Source: Brevibacterium antiquum CNRZ 918 (GTDB taxonomy: Bacteria; Actinomycetota; Actinomycetes; Actinomycetales; Brevibacteriaceae). From it: DNA of 64,000 nt. The notes beneath the pieces were generated by a model, which did no database searches, was not told the origin of the DNA, and worked only from the letters and a program-made list of their open reading frames with translations. The translations under genes and the position numbers were made by a program. Position 1 is the first letter of the stretch. Each line of letters opens with the position of its first letter. The DNA lies in the NCBI RefSeq assembly GCF_900169145.1, contig NZ_FXZD01000003.1, positions 186,001 through 250,000 on the forward strand. The letters run 5' to 3'. This document shows positions 1 through 11,067 of the stretch, one piece after another.

Positions 1-2393
1 TCTCGCTGTTGGGTTACACCCCTGACTCTCTGCTGTCCGACATCGTCGACGCCTTCTCCGCCGGTGACGGCGGCGGGGTCTACCGTGCCGTCGAACGTGT
101 CATCGAATCGGGACAAGACCCGCGTCGCTTCGTCGAGGATCTGCTCGAGCGCATGCGCGACCTCATCGTCATCAATGCGGCCCCTGAGGCTGCTCATGCC
201 TTCCTTCCGGAGGTCCCTCCTGACCGCCTCGAACGACTGACCCTGCAGGCCAGAGGCTTTGGGCAGGGCGAGCTCTCGCGCGCGGCGGACCTACTCAACC
301 AGGGTCTGACCGAAATGTCAGGAGCAACCTCGCCGAGGCTGCAGCTCGAGCTGATCTGTGCGCGCATTCTTCTGCCCGGTTCAGGCCGCAGTCGCGACGC
401 CGTGCTCAGCCGTGTCGAACGGATGGAACGCCGGATCGGCATGTCCGCATCGGGAACGGCCGCGAACATTCCGCCTGCACAGCAGGATGGAATTGCACAG
501 CAGGATGGAATTGCACAGCAGGATGGAATTGCTCAGCCGGATGCAGGCTCCCAGCAGAGAGAAGTTGCCCAGCAGGGCAGAGCTGCCGGGCCGGGCGGTG
601 TGCAGGACACCACTGCGCAGCCGAAATCGGCGCAGCCAGCGCAGGCGCCTGCGCCGCAGCCTGCGAATCAAGCACCACATGATGATTTCGACGATCTCGC
701 CGACATGGCTGTGGCTGCGGAATCCATGCTCAACGAGCCACCGCAGTCGGTGAACGCAGCCGCAGAAGAGGAACCTCGTGAACAGTCTGGGGTCGAACCT
801 GCTTCTCAAGATCCGGCACCCCAGGCTCCGGCGCCTCAGACTCAGGCACCCCAGGCTCAGGGCGAGCAGGAAGCTAGCGCGCCGTCTGAAGAATCAGCTC
901 CAGGGGCAGACTCTGCTCCCGAAGATGGAGCTGTGGCTGGCGTAGGCAACATCGGTGGCGAAATCGAAGCAATTCGACGGGCTTGGCCGAGCATCCTTGC
1001 CGCAGTTGAGAAACGCAGCCGTCTGACCAGGGCGATCATTGCGGCGAATGCGATCCCACAATCCTACTCGGCCGGTGTTGTCTACCTCGGATTCAACAAC
1101 GCCGGTTCTGTCCAGGGCTTCCAGCAGAGAGACCATGCTGCCAAGCTGGCGATGGCGATCAATGATGTCCTGGGCATCCAGGCCCGCATCGACATCGGCG
1201 ACGTCGGCCGTATTGGTGGGAATTCGAATCAGAAAGATGCCGGGGGCGGAACCGGTGGCAAGGGCGCCTCGGCCCCGGTGATGAACGAGACCACCGGCAA
1301 CCGGGGACCAGCACCTGCGCAGAGACGACCCAGCCCACAGGAAGTCGCCGCGGTCGTCGGCACTCGCGAGGTCGACAAGCCGCAGGTTGATCACGAGAAA
1401 TTCTGGGAGACCAGCGGCTCTCCTCAGGGACCGTGGTCTGACGACGATGAGGAGGGAGAACAACCGGGGACACAGTCACCGATTGGCTCCGAGCCCGGCC
1501 TTTCAGCGGGGGCACCCGCCGACGCTTCAGAGCCTGACGCTCCAGAGCCTGAGAAGTCAGCCCCTGAAGTGTCGGCGTCTGATACAGCGGCATCAGAAGA
1601 GGCTGCGGCTGAAGAGCAGACATCTGAAATCTCGGTATCGGACGAGTCAGTGGCGGACTCGGAAATCGTCGTGCCCGATCTCTCTGACGATGACTTCTTC
1701 AGCGGTGCCTCCGACTACCCCTCCGATCAGCAATCGGACAGTGATCCACAGGCGCACACCGCGTCACAGGTGGCGCCGGATGCACCGATGGAGTATGTGC
1801 AGCCCCGATGGGAGGAACCGGCCTGGCACGATGGGCCAAGCGATGGTGCCCCGAACCTCGGTGATTCCCCAGACGGCGCAGCTGGGCCGACGGATCCAAC
1901 CGATGAGTCCACGAGCGCGGGTTCGGGTGCTGTGGAAGTCGGAGCGCTGGTCGTGCCTCCCCCGGAAGACGATGATCTCGACTTCCTCGGTGATTACGCG
2001 GATGCCGATATGGGACTGTCGGATTCTGCGGCACAGCCAACTGCGCACTCACAGCCTCAGGAGTCGTCAGCACAGTCCTCGCGACCTCAGGGACACGGAG
2101 GCAAGAAGCCGTTCAAATCCCGTTTCGCCGCTCTTGCCGAGAAGCACGGAGGCGGCACCCCACAGCCAATGGCCCAGACGGGAGGACACGCCTACCCGCA
2201 GAACACGAACGGCGCGCTGACCGCAAACGATGCGAATAGCGAGAACGCAGATTCTCATACCCAGAGTTCCGGAGCTGACGAAGACGAGTACGATCCGGAC
2301 ACGGATCTCGACGTATCGGAAGCTCCACAGATCGGAGTGGCCGTGATCGCACGAGTCCTCGGCGGCGAAATCATTGATGAAAGAGAAGTATGA
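1..2393 (+). CDS. dnaX: DNA polymerase III subunit gamma/tau, C-terminal part (5' end outside window)
   Basis: Carboxy-terminal part of the clamp-loader subunit gamma/tau. The ATP-binding domains lie before base 1, and the frame is already open at base 3. Counting from the codon at base 9, I see the collar domain III (about 1-125, beginning [15 protein letters not shown]), a Gln/Ala/Pro-rich linker (about 150-310) with a tandem repeat, and a tau-type domain (about 316-396, [19 protein letters not shown]). After these come about 380 acidic Ser/Asp/Ala/Pro-rich residues and a conserved-looking tail ([16 protein letters not shown]). The tail is long for the family and presumably disordered. The TGA stop overlaps the recR start (ATGA), so the two genes are probably co-translated. 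Confidence 0.9.
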   Translation, partial: SLLGYTPDSLLSDIVDAFSAGDGGGVYRAVERVIESGQDPRRFVEDLLERMRDLIVINAAPEAAHAFLPEVPPDRLERLTLQARGFGQGELSRAADLLNQGLTEMSGATSPRLQLELICARILLPGSGRSRDAVLSRVERMERRIGMSASGTAANIPPAQQDGIAQQDGIAQQDGIAQPDAGSQQREVAQQGRAAGPGGVQDTTAQPKSAQPAQAPAPQPANQAPHDDFDDLADMAVAAESMLNEPPQSVNAAAEEEPREQSGVEPASQDPAPQAPAPQTQAPQAQGEQEASAPSEESAPGADSAPEDGAVAGVGNIGGEIEAIRRAWPSILAAVEKRSRLTRAIIAANAIPQSYSAGVVYLGFNNAGSVQGFQQRDHAAKLAMAINDVLGIQARIDIGDVGRIGGNSNQKDAGGGTGGKGASAPVMNETTGNRGPAPAQRRPSPQEVAAVVGTREVDKPQVDHEKFWETSGSPQGPWSDDDEEGEQPGTQSPIGSEPGLSAGAPADASEPDAPEPEKSAPEVSASDTAASEEAAAEEQTSEISVSDESVADSEIVVPDLSDDDFFSGASDYPSDQQSDSDPQAHTASQVAPDAPMEYVQPRWEEPAWHDGPSDGAPNLGDSPDGAAGPTDPTDESTSAGSGAVEVGALVVPPPEDDDLDFLGDYADADMGLSDSAAQPTAHSQPQESSAQSSRPQGHGGKKPFKSRFAALAEKHGGGTPQPMAQTGGHAYPQNTNGALTANDANSENADSHTQSSGADEDEYDPDTDLDVSEAPQIGVAVIARVLGGEIIDEREV
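477..530 (+). repeat. 18-bp tandem repeat, three exact copies, inside dnaX
   Basis: GCACAGCAGGATGGAATT occurs at 477-494, 495-512 and 513-530, followed by a degenerate fourth unit. It encodes AQQDGI three times in the dnaX linker. Unit length is a multiple of three, so copy-number changes would keep the frame. Confidence 0.95.
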
Positions 2394-2995
2394 GCTCGGT
2401 TTACGAAGGTGCCCTGCAGGACCTGGTCGAGGAATTCGGCAAGCTTCCGGGCATCGGCCCTAAGTCCGCGCAGCGACTGGCGTTCCACATTCTCCAATCC
2501 GAATCCGCCGATGTCAGCGCCCTGGCACAGGCTCTGACCGATGTGAAGAAGCGCGTGCGCTTCTGCGACATCTGCGGCAATGTCTCTGAGGAATCAGAGT
2601 GCACCGTCTGTCAGGATCCGCGTCGTGATCGTTCGATGATCTGCGTTGTCGAGGAACCGAAGGACGTCGTCGCCATCGAACGCACCCGCGAATACCGGGG
2701 CCTCTATCACGTGCTCGGCGGCGCGATCGACCCCATGGCCGGCGTTGGTCCGGACAATCTGCGCATCAAGGAACTGATGCCGCGTCTGCAGAACGGCGAA
2801 GTCAAGGAATGCGTGATCGCCACTGACCCCAACCTCGAGGGAGAGGCCACCGCCACCTACCTCGTGCGGCTGCTCAACACCATCGGTGTCACCGTGACCA
2901 GGCTTGCCTCGGGCCTGCCCGTCGGCGGAGACCTCGAATACGCGGATGAGGTCACACTCGGCCGTGCCTTCTCAGGCCGTCGCGAGATGGATTGA
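2390..2995 (+). CDS. recR: Recombination mediator RecR
   Basis: RecR acts with RecF/RecO in loading RecA at single-stranded gaps. The 201-residue length is normal for the family. In order I see the helix-hairpin-helix (about 10-30, [20 protein letters not shown]), a four-cysteine zinc site (C59, C62, C71, C74) and a Toprim domain (from about 82, [20 protein letters not shown], then GLYHVLGG). The ATG overlaps the dnaX stop by four bases (ATGA), with a purine-rich stretch (GAAAGAGAAG) just upstream. In many bacteria the small gene ybaB lies between dnaX and recR; here there is no room for it. Confidence 0.96.
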   Translation: MSSVYEGALQDLVEEFGKLPGIGPKSAQRLAFHILQSESADVSALAQALTDVKKRVRFCDICGNVSEESECTVCQDPRRDRSMICVVEEPKDVVAIERTREYRGLYHVLGGAIDPMAGVGPDNLRIKELMPRLQNGEVKECVIATDPNLEGEATATYLVRLLNTIGVTVTRLASGLPVGGDLEYADEVTLGRAFSGRREMD

Positions 2996-3099
2996 TCCGA
3001 CTCAGCCATCCTGCTGCACCCCGCGAGCGTTCACTCCTGACGCAGCGCCTGCTCCCTCGTCGACATCATCACCGTGACAAAGATGATCCCCATGTGCCC

Positions 3100-3157
3100 T
3101 TGACGGCATATCGATTATCGTGAAGTATATCGTTTATCGGCATATCGAATAACGATA
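3100..3157 (+). promoter_or_regulatory. Promoter with TATCG operator-like array upstream of the DUF2975/XRE pair
   Basis: An AT-rich island in GC-rich DNA. A TTGACG -35-like box lies at 3100-3105. Three related elements follow: TATCG-AT-TATCG (3109-3120), TATCG-TT-TATCG (3128-3139) and the inverted repeat TATCG-N5-CGATA (3143-3157). The array sits where an operator would and ends 34 bases before the first gene. The obvious candidate ligand is the XRE protein encoded at 3896-4129; that link is inference. Confidence 0.6.
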
Positions 3158-3191
3158 AAGATGTAGATGAGCGGATTGAGAAGGCAAGACG

Positions 3192-3896
3192 ATGTCACAG
3201 GGAAATGAGCAGAATGAGCGTCCCGGCGAAGCCGGCCGTCGTTCCGAGAACGATGACACCGTCATCGGGAACCTTAAGGGCGGCGCGAAGTCCCCGGGTA
3301 AAGAGGCTAAGCGCAAGGCGTTCGGCACAGGATACGAACTCTGGGTCGGACTGGCGATCGGATTCTATGTAGTTTATGCGGTCACTGAGCTGATCACCGA
3401 CCTTGTCCACTCGGAGATCAAACTGCCGCTGGAATTCGAGTCCGACTCCGTGGGGATGCTCGATTTCCCCTCAGCCGCGGCCTCGTTGAGTGGACTGACG
3501 CAGATCACAGTCTCGACATCTGACCTGGCCCCGGAGACTATGGTGTTCCTCATCATCGCTAAGATCGCCGTCATTCTCATTTTCCTGGGTGCCGCGATTG
3601 CGATCGTTCCAGTCATCAGAGCTATTTCCGCGGGCGCCCCCTTCACTGCTCGCTCGATCGGAGCTCTCGTGGTACTCGAATGGATCGTCGCCGTAGGGTT
3701 CGCTCTCTACTTTCTCACTATGCTCCTCGGCAGCAACCTGGTCTCCCGCGACCTCGGCATCGCCCAGGAGGTTGGCCCTGGCATCACCACCATGCAGGCG
3801 TTCCTGGTTCTCGGAGTCATCGGTGGCGCTGAACTTCTCCGTCGCTGTTTCAAGTCCGGCCGTGCAGCCCAGGAAGAACTTGAAGGTCTGGTCTGA
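3192..3896 (+). CDS. DUF2975-type membrane protein
   Basis: A 234-residue protein with a polar N-terminal tail of about 46 residues and then four predicted membrane segments (roughly 47-71, 115-138, 153-175 and 196-215). The layout and the directly following 77-residue XRE gene match the DUF2975/YozG-type pairs found in Firmicutes and Actinobacteria. The biochemical function of that family is not known to me. The start ATG has AGAAGG seven bases upstream. Its stop overlaps the regulator start (TGATG), so the two are one operon. Expression is probably controlled by the TATCG array upstream. Confidence 0.72.
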   Translation: MSQGNEQNERPGEAGRRSENDDTVIGNLKGGAKSPGKEAKRKAFGTGYELWVGLAIGFYVVYAVTELITDLVHSEIKLPLEFESDSVGMLDFPSAAASLSGLTQITVSTSDLAPETMVFLIIAKIAVILIFLGAAIAIVPVIRAISAGAPFTARSIGALVVLEWIVAVGFALYFLTMLLGSNLVSRDLGIAQEVGPGITTMQAFLVLGVIGGAELLRRCFKSGRAAQEELEGLV

Positions 3897-4129
3897 TGGT
3901 TGAGGAATTCGATTCACTCCACGTCGTCTGTCATCTGGACTCACTGCTGACGCGCAGAGGCCTCAGTCTCACCGAGCTGTCGAAGCTCGTCGGGGTGTCC
4001 CTGGCCAATCTGTCGGTGCTCAAGAACAACCGTGCAAAGGCCATCAGGTACTCCACGCTCATCGCGCTCTGCCAGGCTCTCGACTGTCAACCGGGAGAGC
4101 TGTTCACCGTCAACGTCAGACCCGATTGA
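3896..4129 (+). CDS. Small XRE-family (YozG-like) transcriptional regulator
   Basis: This 77-residue protein is almost entirely one helix-turn-helix domain. The recognition region reads LTELSKLVGVSLANLSVLKN, followed by the family-typical IRYSTLIALCQALDCQPGEL. It overlaps the DUF2975 gene by one base (TGATG), so the two are translationally coupled. Homologous pairs usually encode an autoregulator plus a membrane protein. The TATCG array ahead of the operon is the likely binding site, which is inference from position only. Confidence 0.85.
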   Translation: MVEEFDSLHVVCHLDSLLTRRGLSLTELSKLVGVSLANLSVLKNNRAKAIRYSTLIALCQALDCQPGELFTVNVRPD

Positions 4130-4267
4130 GACGAGCAGGGAGCATCACCAGCCGACCACCCGAGATCGTGAACAGCGCGGGGGTCCCAGCGGATCTGCGA
4201 TGCGAATCCCGAGGACCTGAGCAGGGTCTGAAAGACGGGTGAAGGTGAAGTGAAACGGCTGACCTCA

Positions 4268-4273
4268 TACAAT
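4268..4273 (+). promoter_or_regulatory. Candidate -10 box of the lysC-asd operon
   Basis: TACAAT lies 125 bases before the lysC start in a 269-base gap without genes, with no good -35 box. If used, it would give a 5' leader of about 120 bases. I see no convincing leader peptide or riboswitch fold in that leader. Confidence 0.4.
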
Positions 4274-4398
4274 GGTCAAGGTGCCGGAGAGCCGACACGG
4301 CTGAAATCCTGATCGATGCAAGCACGAGACGACCATGTTTGGAAGCATGGAATCGATCGCCCGGCACGGAACTTATCAGCGATAAGGAAGAGACTGCA

Positions 4399-6776
<2,378 letters not shown>

Positions 6777-6812
6777 TCTCCTCGCCGAAAAACGCTCGAT
6801 CTGAGCTGCACG

Positions 6813-6848
6813 CGAACCGCCCGGGAGCCGATGCTCCCGGGCGGTTCG
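6813..6848. terminator. Terminator-like hairpin after asd
   Basis: A perfect 16-bp inverted repeat (CGAACCGCCCGGGAGC and its complement) with the loop CGAT. No T-run follows, which is common for actinobacterial terminators. Confidence 0.7.
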
Positions 6849-6973
6849 ACGTGTCAGCGCCGGCCGTACGGCCGCCGATCAACGCGGCGTCGGAATTCAT
6901 CGTCGCCTGCGACGACTTTTTCGAGCGCGGCGTGGATCGAGCGCGGGGGCGGTACACATAAACAAGTTGCTAT

Positions 6974-6989
6974 ATATAAATATTTATAT
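6974..6989. promoter_or_regulatory. AT-only perfect palindrome upstream of the metal transporter
   Basis: ATATAAATATTTATAT is a perfect 16-bp palindrome in an otherwise GC-rich genome. It lies 77 bases before the start of the substrate-binding protein. Position and symmetry suggest an operator for a metal-sensing repressor, or a strong AT-rich promoter core. It does not match a textbook Zur box. Confidence 0.45.
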
Positions 6990-7065
6990 TAGTGGTGAAC
7001 CTTCGAACTGAGTAGTGTGAACGTCGTTGACACACGGTCCTACCTCACGCTCTGAAAGGCACTTC

Positions 7066-8118
7066 ATGCGCTCTTCCCGACTCGGCATTATGTCCGGGGC
7101 TATTGCTCTGACCACAGTTGCCGCTCTGAGCGGGTGCGGGGGACAGGCCTCTGGATCCACAGAACTCTCGGTCGTCGCCTCGACCAATGTGTACGCGGAC
7201 ATCGTGTCCCAAGTGGCAGGCGACTTCGCAAAGGTGAGCGCAGTCATCGATGATCCCAACCAGGATCCGCACTCCTATGAGGCGACGACACAGGACCGCC
7301 TGAAGCTGTCGAAGGCCGATGTGGTCGTGCAGAACGGCGGCGGCTACGACTCATTCATGACCACGATGCTTGAAGCCTCTGACGTCGAGGTCGACACCAT
7401 CGACACAGTCTCGATCTCCGGCCTGCCCGGTTCCAAGGGCGTCGGCAATGAATCTCATGATCACGGTGATGAGGAAGCCAAGGGCGGCGGTCACGTCCAC
7501 GAACATGGCGATGACGAGGAAGGTCATGACCACGAGCACGGCGATGACGGTCACGACCACGGCGATGACGGTCACGACCACGGGGAGTTCAACGAGCATC
7601 TCTGGTACTCGGTTCCCACGATGACGAAACTTGTTGACGAGGTCGCGACCCACCTCGGCGAGGCTGAACCCGAACACAAGGATGACTTCGCAGCCAACGC
7701 AGACGACTACAACAAGACGCTGGAGAAGCTGCAGTCGCAGATCGATGCGGCCAAGACTAAACATGAGGGTGATGAGGTCGCGGCCACGGAACCTGTGCCG
7801 CTGTGGCTGTTTAGGGACATGGGGCTGACGAACATCACCTCCGATGAGTTCCTCGCAGCCGTGGAAGAGGGCAACGACGTGCCGCCCCTGGTGCTGAAGA
7901 AGGCCGAGGAGCAGATTTCGGCGGGTGACGCAGTTCTGCTTGGGTACAATACTCAAGCGGCAGGTCCACAGGCAGAGCGGCTGAAATCCACGGCTGAGGA
8001 ATCCGACGTTCCGGTCGTCGACCTTAGTGAAACGATGCCGGCCGATGCGCACTATGCGGATTGGATGGGCGACTACATCACCGAAATCTCCACTGCGCTC
8101 GAAGGACATGAACACTGA
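7066..8118 (+). CDS. Zinc/manganese ABC transporter substrate-binding lipoprotein
   Basis: Surface lipoprotein that captures a divalent metal for the permease encoded downstream (ZnuA/TroA, cluster A-I). The ATG at 7066 follows GAAAGG and gives a lipoprotein signal peptide with lipobox LSGC and C24 as the lipidated residue; a TTG at 7027 is less likely. Residues 129-178 are a His/Asp-rich loop containing repeated HDHGDD units, typical of zinc-binding members. Lipoprotein, ATPase and permease genes are two bases apart or overlapping. The metal is not settled by sequence; zinc is favoured by the His-rich loop. Confidence 0.88.
   Translation: MRSSRLGIMSGAIALTTVAALSGCGGQASGSTELSVVASTNVYADIVSQVAGDFAKVSAVIDDPNQDPHSYEATTQDRLKLSKADVVVQNGGGYDSFMTTMLEASDVEVDTIDTVSISGLPGSKGVGNESHDHGDEEAKGGGHVHEHGDDEEGHDHEHGDDGHDHGDDGHDHGEFNEHLWYSVPTMTKLVDEVATHLGEAEPEHKDDFAANADDYNKTLEKLQSQIDAAKTKHEGDEVAATEPVPLWLFRDMGLTNITSDEFLAAVEEGNDVPPLVLKKAEEQISAGDAVLLGYNTQAAGPQAERLKSTAEESDVPVVDLSETMPADAHYADWMGDYITEISTALEGHEH
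7540..7581 (+). repeat. 21-bp tandem repeat encoding part of the His-rich loop
   Basis: Two exact copies of a 21-bp unit (7540-7560 and 7561-7581) encode GDDGHDH twice within the metal-binding loop. Degenerate relatives lie just upstream. Confidence 0.85.
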
Positions 8119-8120
8119 GA

Positions 8121-8990
8121 ATGGCCACTGATTCCGACATTTCTCCCGAGCAGATCACAACAGCTGGCCAACCACCGGTGATCCGTCTGCGCGATGCGCA
8201 GCTGCGATTCGGTCAGCGTGTGCTCTGGCACGACCTCGACCTGGATGTCTCACCGGGGGAGTTCGTGGCGGTGCTGGGCCCGAACGGGACCGGGAAGACT
8301 TCTCTGCTCAAGGTGCTGTTGGGCCAGCATGCGCTGTCCACCGGCTCAGCTGAGGTCAATGGCAGGAACGTGCACGCGGGAAACTCGGCCATCGGCTACA
8401 TCCCCCAGCAGCGCGGAATCGACCAGCACACCCCGATGCGGGGCCGCGATCTGGTCCGGATGGGCATCGACGGACACCGCTGGGGGCCCGGCCGGTTCTG
8501 GAGGCGACGCCGCCAGCAGGTCGATGAGCTCCTCGACTCCGTCGGCGCCAGCGACTACGCAGACGCCCCTGCTGGGACTCTGTCCGGCGGTGAGCTGCAG
8601 CGTCTGCGCGTGGCCCAGGCCCTGGCCAACGACCCCTCGGTGCTGCTGTGCGATGAGCCGCTGCTGTCCCTGGATATCCATCATCAGAAGGTCGTGGCCG
8701 GTCTGCTTCATGAGCAGCGGGTCAAACGCAACACCTCCGTCGTCTTCGTCACCCACGAGATCAACCCGATCCTGCCCTACGTCGACCGTGTCCTCTACAT
8801 CGTCGGCGGCCACTTCCTCGTCGGCACCCCCGCCGAGGTGATGACCACCAGGTCGCTGACCAGACTCTACGGTTCCCCAGTCGAAGTGGTCCGAGTCGGT
8901 GGCCGGCTCATCGTGGTCGGCGGCGAAGCCGAATACGTCGACCACCACATCCACGAGGACGAGATGAGCATGGAACGAGGTGCGATCTGA
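8121..8990 (+). CDS. Metal ABC transporter ATP-binding protein
   Basis: ATPase of the metal importer (ZnuC type, 289 residues). It shows Walker A GPNGTGKT (about 53-60), the Q-loop region YIPQQRG, the signature LSGGELQRLR (from about 154) and Walker B VLLCDEPLLSLD (about 173-184) followed by the switch histidine in VTHEIN. It begins two bases after the lipoprotein stop and overlaps the permease start by one base (TGATG). The N-terminus carries about 20 extra residues before the ABC domain. Confidence 0.94.
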   Translation: MATDSDISPEQITTAGQPPVIRLRDAQLRFGQRVLWHDLDLDVSPGEFVAVLGPNGTGKTSLLKVLLGQHALSTGSAEVNGRNVHAGNSAIGYIPQQRGIDQHTPMRGRDLVRMGIDGHRWGPGRFWRRRRQQVDELLDSVGASDYADAPAGTLSGGELQRLRVAQALANDPSVLLCDEPLLSLDIHHQKVVAGLLHEQRVKRNTSVVFVTHEINPILPYVDRVLYIVGGHFLVGTPAEVMTTRSLTRLYGSPVEVVRVGGRLIVVGGEAEYVDHHIHEDEMSMERGAI

Positions 8991-9901
8991 TGTCAGCTCA
9001 GGAGATCTTCGGCAGTCTGTTCACCTTCGAGGACTACGGCGAACTGGTGGCGCTGCTGTCCAACTCGCTCATCGCCGCCGGGCTGCTCGGCGTCGTCGGT
9101 GGTCTCATCAGCGTCTTCGTCATGGCCCGCGACATTCCCTTCGCCGTCCACGGTGTCTCAGAGCTCTCGTTCGCCGGTGCCGCCTTCGCCCTCCTCGTCG
9201 GCTTCGACGTGGTGGGCGGATCCATCATCGGATCCATCATCGCCGCGCTGATCATCGGCGTCGGTGGGGCCAAGGCGTCGGAGAAGAACGCCATCATCGG
9301 TGTGCTCATGCCCTTCGGGCTGGGGCTGGCGATCTTGTTCCTCGCCCTCTACGATGGCCGTGCCGCCAGCAAGTTCGGACTGCTGACCGGTCAGATCGTG
9401 GCCATCACACCGGGGCAGATCATGACCCTCGTCGTGTGTTCGCTGATTGTGCTCCTCGTGCTCGCCGTCGTCTGGCGCCCGCTCATGTTCGCCAGCCTCG
9501 ATCCTGAGGTGGCACGTGCCAAAGGGGTGCCGGTATCGGGGCTGACGATCGTCTTCATGCTCACCCTCGGTCTGGCCGTGGCACTGAGTGTGCAGGTGGT
9601 CGGCGTGCTCCTCGTGCTCGCTCTGCTCATCACCCCGGCCGCGGCGGCCACCCAGCTCTCGGCATCCCCGGTATGGGTTCCGGTCCTCAGTGTCATCTTC
9701 GCGGTCACGTCCTCCGTCGGCGGCATTCTCATCGCTCTGGGCTCGCCGGTCGTGCCGATCAGCCCGTTCGTCACCACGATCTCATTCCTCATCTACCTCG
9801 TCTGCCGTTTCGTTGGGCAGCGCCGGATGAAGCATCTGCACCGACGCCGCACCGCCCGTGCTGCCGGAGAACACGAGAAGCCGGTCGCGTTCCCAGCCTG
9901 A
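8990..9901 (+). CDS. Metal ABC transporter permease (ABC-3 family)
   Basis: Membrane-spanning part of the importer: 303 residues, about eight to nine hydrophobic segments, ABC-3/ZnuB family. The protein contains the family-typical LLVLALLITPAAAATQL. Its start overlaps the ATPase stop. It is the last gene of the operon and is followed by a long hairpin. The last 25 or so residues form a basic cytoplasmic tail. Confidence 0.93.
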   Translation: MSAQEIFGSLFTFEDYGELVALLSNSLIAAGLLGVVGGLISVFVMARDIPFAVHGVSELSFAGAAFALLVGFDVVGGSIIGSIIAALIIGVGGAKASEKNAIIGVLMPFGLGLAILFLALYDGRAASKFGLLTGQIVAITPGQIMTLVVCSLIVLLVLAVVWRPLMFASLDPEVARAKGVPVSGLTIVFMLTLGLAVALSVQVVGVLLVLALLITPAAAATQLSASPVWVPVLSVIFAVTSSVGGILIALGSPVVPISPFVTTISFLIYLVCRFVGQRRMKHLHRRRTARAAGEHEKPVAFPA

Positions 9902-9929
9902 GACGCCGCGAGCCCAGCACTCCTCCCGA

Positions 9930-9986
9930 ACTACCTGACGGCGGCCCAGCAACCTCGCGCCATGGTGCTGGGCCGCCGTTAGGTAG
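9930..9986. terminator. Terminator-like hairpin after the metal transporter operon
   Basis: A 22-bp stem with one mismatch (ACTACCTGACGGCGGCCCAG pairing with its near-complement ending AGGTAGT) and a loop of about 13 bases. Confidence 0.65.
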
Positions 9987-10015
9987 TAGTTGGGAAAGTG
10001 GGGAGGATGGCCGAC

Positions 10016-10021
10016 TAGAGT
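10016..10021 (+). promoter_or_regulatory. Leaderless-type -10 box (TAGAGT)
   Basis: TAGAGT ends seven bases before the ATG at 10029. No ribosome binding site is present, so transcription probably begins at or next to the start codon. Confidence 0.5.
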
Positions 10022-10028
10022 TGGACGA

Positions 10029-11012
10029 ATGAAGAAGCGTGCATTATTCGCCGGCGCCCTCGCGATTCCTGCGGCAGCCGGCATCTGGGGAGCGGTCATC
10101 GAACCGCACCTTTTCGCCGTCCGTCGCCACACCCTGCCGATCCTCCCGGCCGGAGCACAGACCATCACGATGCTGCACGTCTCCGACCTGCATTTGGCGC
10201 CCTGGCAGAAGCACAGGGCCGCCTGGGTCAAGGCGCTGACACGCCTGGACCCCGACATCGTCGTCAACACAGGGGACAACCTCTCTGCAGACATCGTGGA
10301 CGTCGTCCTCGACGTCTTCGACGGACTACTCGATGTTCCCGGCGTCTTCGTCCTCGGGTCCAACGATTTCTTCTCGCCCAAGGCGAAGAATCCTGCCACC
10401 TACCTGCGGTCTCCCTCCGAGGTGAAGCATCGCACGCAGCCCGACCTGGACGTCAAGGCCCTGATTCGCGGTTTCGAAGGCAGTCACATTACAGCCGGCG
10501 ACACGCCCACCGACGACACGCTTACCAGTGACACGCACAGTAAGACCCGTGGATGGCATTTTCTCGACAACGCCGAGGCGAGTCTGACGATCCGTGGGAC
10601 CCGCATTGATTTCTGCGGCCTGGGGGACTCCCACATCGACCGTGACCGGATCCAGCCAAGCGACGGTCAGGGCCGTGGCCCTAAGGCGTTCGACTACCCT
10701 CGGTTCGATCCTGCTGCTGGGGTGAAAGTAGGGGTCACGCATGCGCCGTATTCGCGCACCTTGGAGGCGTTCACCTCGGCGGGGGCCGACCTCATCATGA
10801 CCGGTCACACTCACGGGGGGCAGATCCGGGTGCCCTTCTGGGGCGCGCCGGTGACCAACTGCGACCTCGATCGGACACGCGCAAGAGGCCTGTTTCCCTA
10901 CCGAAAATCTCTCGTCGAGATCTCTGCTGGATTGGGATTCTCGCCCTTCTCACCGGTGCGTTTCGCCTGCCGTCCCGAGGTCAGCCTGTTGACTCTCGTC
11001 CCCAGAGTCTGA
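10029..11012 (+). CDS. Calcineurin-like metallophosphoesterase (YkuE-like)
   Basis: A 327-residue predicted phosphoesterase of the calcineurin superfamily. Metal-site motifs are in the expected order: HVSDLHLAPWQ (D53, H55), NTGDNL, GSNDF, THAPYSR and GHTHGG (H260, H262). An N-terminal hydrophobic segment (LFAGALAIPAAAGIWGAVI) suggests membrane anchoring, as in YkuE-like proteins. An insertion rich in Thr/Asp occurs around residues 157-172. The ATG is chosen because a TAGAGT box sits seven bases ahead of it; an in-frame start at 9990 lies in the terminator region. The substrate is unknown. Confidence 0.85.
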   Translation: MKKRALFAGALAIPAAAGIWGAVIEPHLFAVRRHTLPILPAGAQTITMLHVSDLHLAPWQKHRAAWVKALTRLDPDIVVNTGDNLSADIVDVVLDVFDGLLDVPGVFVLGSNDFFSPKAKNPATYLRSPSEVKHRTQPDLDVKALIRGFEGSHITAGDTPTDDTLTSDTHSKTRGWHFLDNAEASLTIRGTRIDFCGLGDSHIDRDRIQPSDGQGRGPKAFDYPRFDPAAGVKVGVTHAPYSRTLEAFTSAGADLIMTGHTHGGQIRVPFWGAPVTNCDLDRTRARGLFPYRKSLVEISAGLGFSPFSPVRFACRPEVSLLTLVPRV

Positions 11013-11054
11013 CCTTCTCATCGATTATTGAGAATTTGCACAACTCGGATTAGT

Positions 11055-11060
11055 TAAACT
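11055..11060 (+). promoter_or_regulatory. Leaderless-type -10 box (TAAACT)
   Basis: TAAACT ends seven bases before the ATG at 11068. A TTGCAC at 11036-11041 resembles a -35 box, but its 13-base spacing is short. Confidence 0.45.
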
Positions 11061-11067
11061 TGGCCTT

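Noticed and set aside
4274..4398. Riboswitch or leader-peptide attenuator ahead of lysC
   Set aside because: No lysine-box-like fold, codon-rich leader peptide or terminator/antiterminator pair could be recognised.
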